5,790 nt of DNA from NCBI GenBank assembly GCA_947383275.1, contig CANDCW010000120.1:1-5790 (forward strand), given 5' to 3'. The position numbers and the translations under genes are program-made. The notes under the pieces were generated by a model, which saw nothing but the letters and a program-made list of their open reading frames with translations, made no database searches and was not told the DNA's origin. Numbering within the stretch: position 1 is the stretch's first letter; every line of letters begins with the position of its first letter. Source of the stretch: an uncultured Bacillota bacterium. GTDB lineage: Bacteria > Bacillota > Clostridia > Oscillospirales > Oscillospiraceae. This document shows, in pieces, positions 5,018-5,790 of this stretch.

Positions 5018-5790
5018 TACACATCGTAGTTGACCCACTTCTTCTGGCCATAGAACTGGATGACAGTTACCAGGCCGATGAGCAGGACGGTCCAGATGAC
5101 GATGGCGGAGCCGTAACCGCGCTCGCCCGCCACGAAGGAGGAACGGTAGAACAGGTACATCAGGCTCTGCACGTTGGTGACGGCGGGGTTGGTCTCCTCT
5201 ACCATCATGTAGATCAGGTCGTAGACCTTCACAGCGGACATCAGACGCATAATCATGACCACGAACAGGGTGGGAGAGACCATGGGCAGGGTGATGGTGA
5301 AGAACTGCTTCACCTTGCCCGCGCCGTCGATGCTGTTGGCCTCGTAGAGGGTTTTCGGGATGTTCTGCAATCCGGCCAGCAGGAGGACGGCATCGTAGCC
5401 GATGTTGCTCCAGATAGCCACGATGGCGCAGGAGATCATGACGAACTTGGGGTCGGTGATCCAGCCGATGTGGGTGCCGAACAGGGAGTTCAGAATGCCG
5501 TACTCCCCGTTGAAGATGAAGCGCCACACCATAGTGACAGCGGCGGGGGCACACACCATGGGCAGGAAGAAGATGGTGCGAAAACCGCCCTTGAACTTAA
5601 TCTTGGCGTTGAGCAGCATAGCCACCAGCAGGGACAGGAACAGGCCCACGGGGACGGTGAGGATACAGAACAGGATAGTGTTCCAGGTGGCCCGCCAGAA
5701 CTCAACGTTTTCGAACATGCGGGTAAAGTTGCCGATGCCGATAAACTTATAGTGGCCGAAGCCCAGGTGCTCGCAGAAGCTGGTGTAAAT
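5017..5790 (-). CDS. Carbohydrate ABC transporter permease, MalF/MsmF-type (UgpA family), 5' end outside window
   Basis: The other channel subunit of the CUT1 importer. The frame is open to the right edge, giving 257 visible residues (numbered from the edge). Relatives are near 290-300 residues, so roughly 35-45 N-terminal residues with the first membrane segment are missing. An internal ATG at 5718 is not the start: in-frame family-like sequence precedes it, including KFIGIGNFTR (15-24), the conserved segment after the first helix. Membrane segments lie near 35-61, 70-93, 116-140, 170-190 and 227-248. The EAA loop reads EANSIDGAGKVKQFFTITLP (150-169), with the conserved Glu, Asp-Gly and Pro. 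It is first of the visible minus-strand genes, translationally coupled to the next permease, and the solute-binding protein gene is likely to lie upstream, outside the window. Confidence 0.93.
   Translation of the reverse strand: MYTSFCEHLGFGHYKFIGIGNFTRMFENVEFWRATWNTILFCILTVPVGLFLSLLVAMLLNAKIKFKGGFRTIFFLPMVCAPAAVTMVWRFIFNGEYGILNSLFGTHIGWITDPKFVMISCAIVAIWSNIGYDAVLLLAGLQNIPKTLYEANSIDGAGKVKQFFTITLPMVSPTLFVVMIMRLMSAVKVYDLIYMMVEETNPAVTNVQSLMYLFYRSSFVAGERGYGSAIVIWTVLLIGLVTVIQFYGQKKWVNYDV

Noticed and set aside
1..5790. CRISPR array, insertion sequence, phage or defence genes
   Set aside because: No spaced direct repeats, no transposase or integrase frame, and no defence-type domains are visible. 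The tRNA cluster has an intact terminator and no duplicated tRNA 3' end that would mark an attachment site.

Overview
The window looks like a chromosomal piece of a fairly GC-rich, low-complexity-promoter Firmicute. A gut Clostridia/Oscillospiraceae-type commensal is my best guess. The reasons are strong Shine-Dalgarno sites (AGGAGG), sigma-A type TTGACA/TATACT promoters, genomically encoded CCA ends on all three tRNAs, AT-rich intergenic DNA beside GC-rich genes, and the sugar-utilisation gene set. The genus cannot be fixed from this sequence.

Left part (1-563): a minus-strand tRNA operon, read right to left as promoter, tRNA-Met(CAT, elongator), tRNA-Glu(TTC), tRNA-Val(CAC), then a strong intrinsic terminator with a UUCG tetraloop. 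Bases 1-170 lie beyond that terminator and hold no recognisable gene, only a short unassigned open frame running in from the left edge. Bases 564-753 are a gene-free divergent spacer.

Middle (754-1766): a plus-strand AraC/XylS-family regulator of the MsmR/RafR sort, with a clear promoter whose -10 element sits inside a 9-bp inverted repeat. It is followed by a 17-bp perfect stem that acts as a bidirectional terminator.

Right part (1776-5790), all minus strand: two inner-membrane permeases of a carbohydrate ABC importer (the upstream one is cut by the right window edge), a GC-rich terminator-like hairpin, then a cytoplasmic GH36 alpha-galactosidase with its own promoter. The alpha-galactosidase converges on the regulator gene.

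Together the genes read as a locus for uptake and intracellular cleavage of alpha-galactosides such as raffinose, stachyose or melibiose. The importer brings the oligosaccharide in, the GH36 enzyme removes terminal alpha-1,6-galactose, and the AraC-type protein probably senses the sugar. The solute-binding protein is probably just beyond the right edge; the ATPase is not in the window either and may be encoded elsewhere. I see no undescribed system. The points most worth checking are small cis elements: the operator-like repeat over the regulator promoter, the inverted repeat that flanks the tRNA-Glu gene, and the hairpin plus internal promoter that separate transporter from enzyme.
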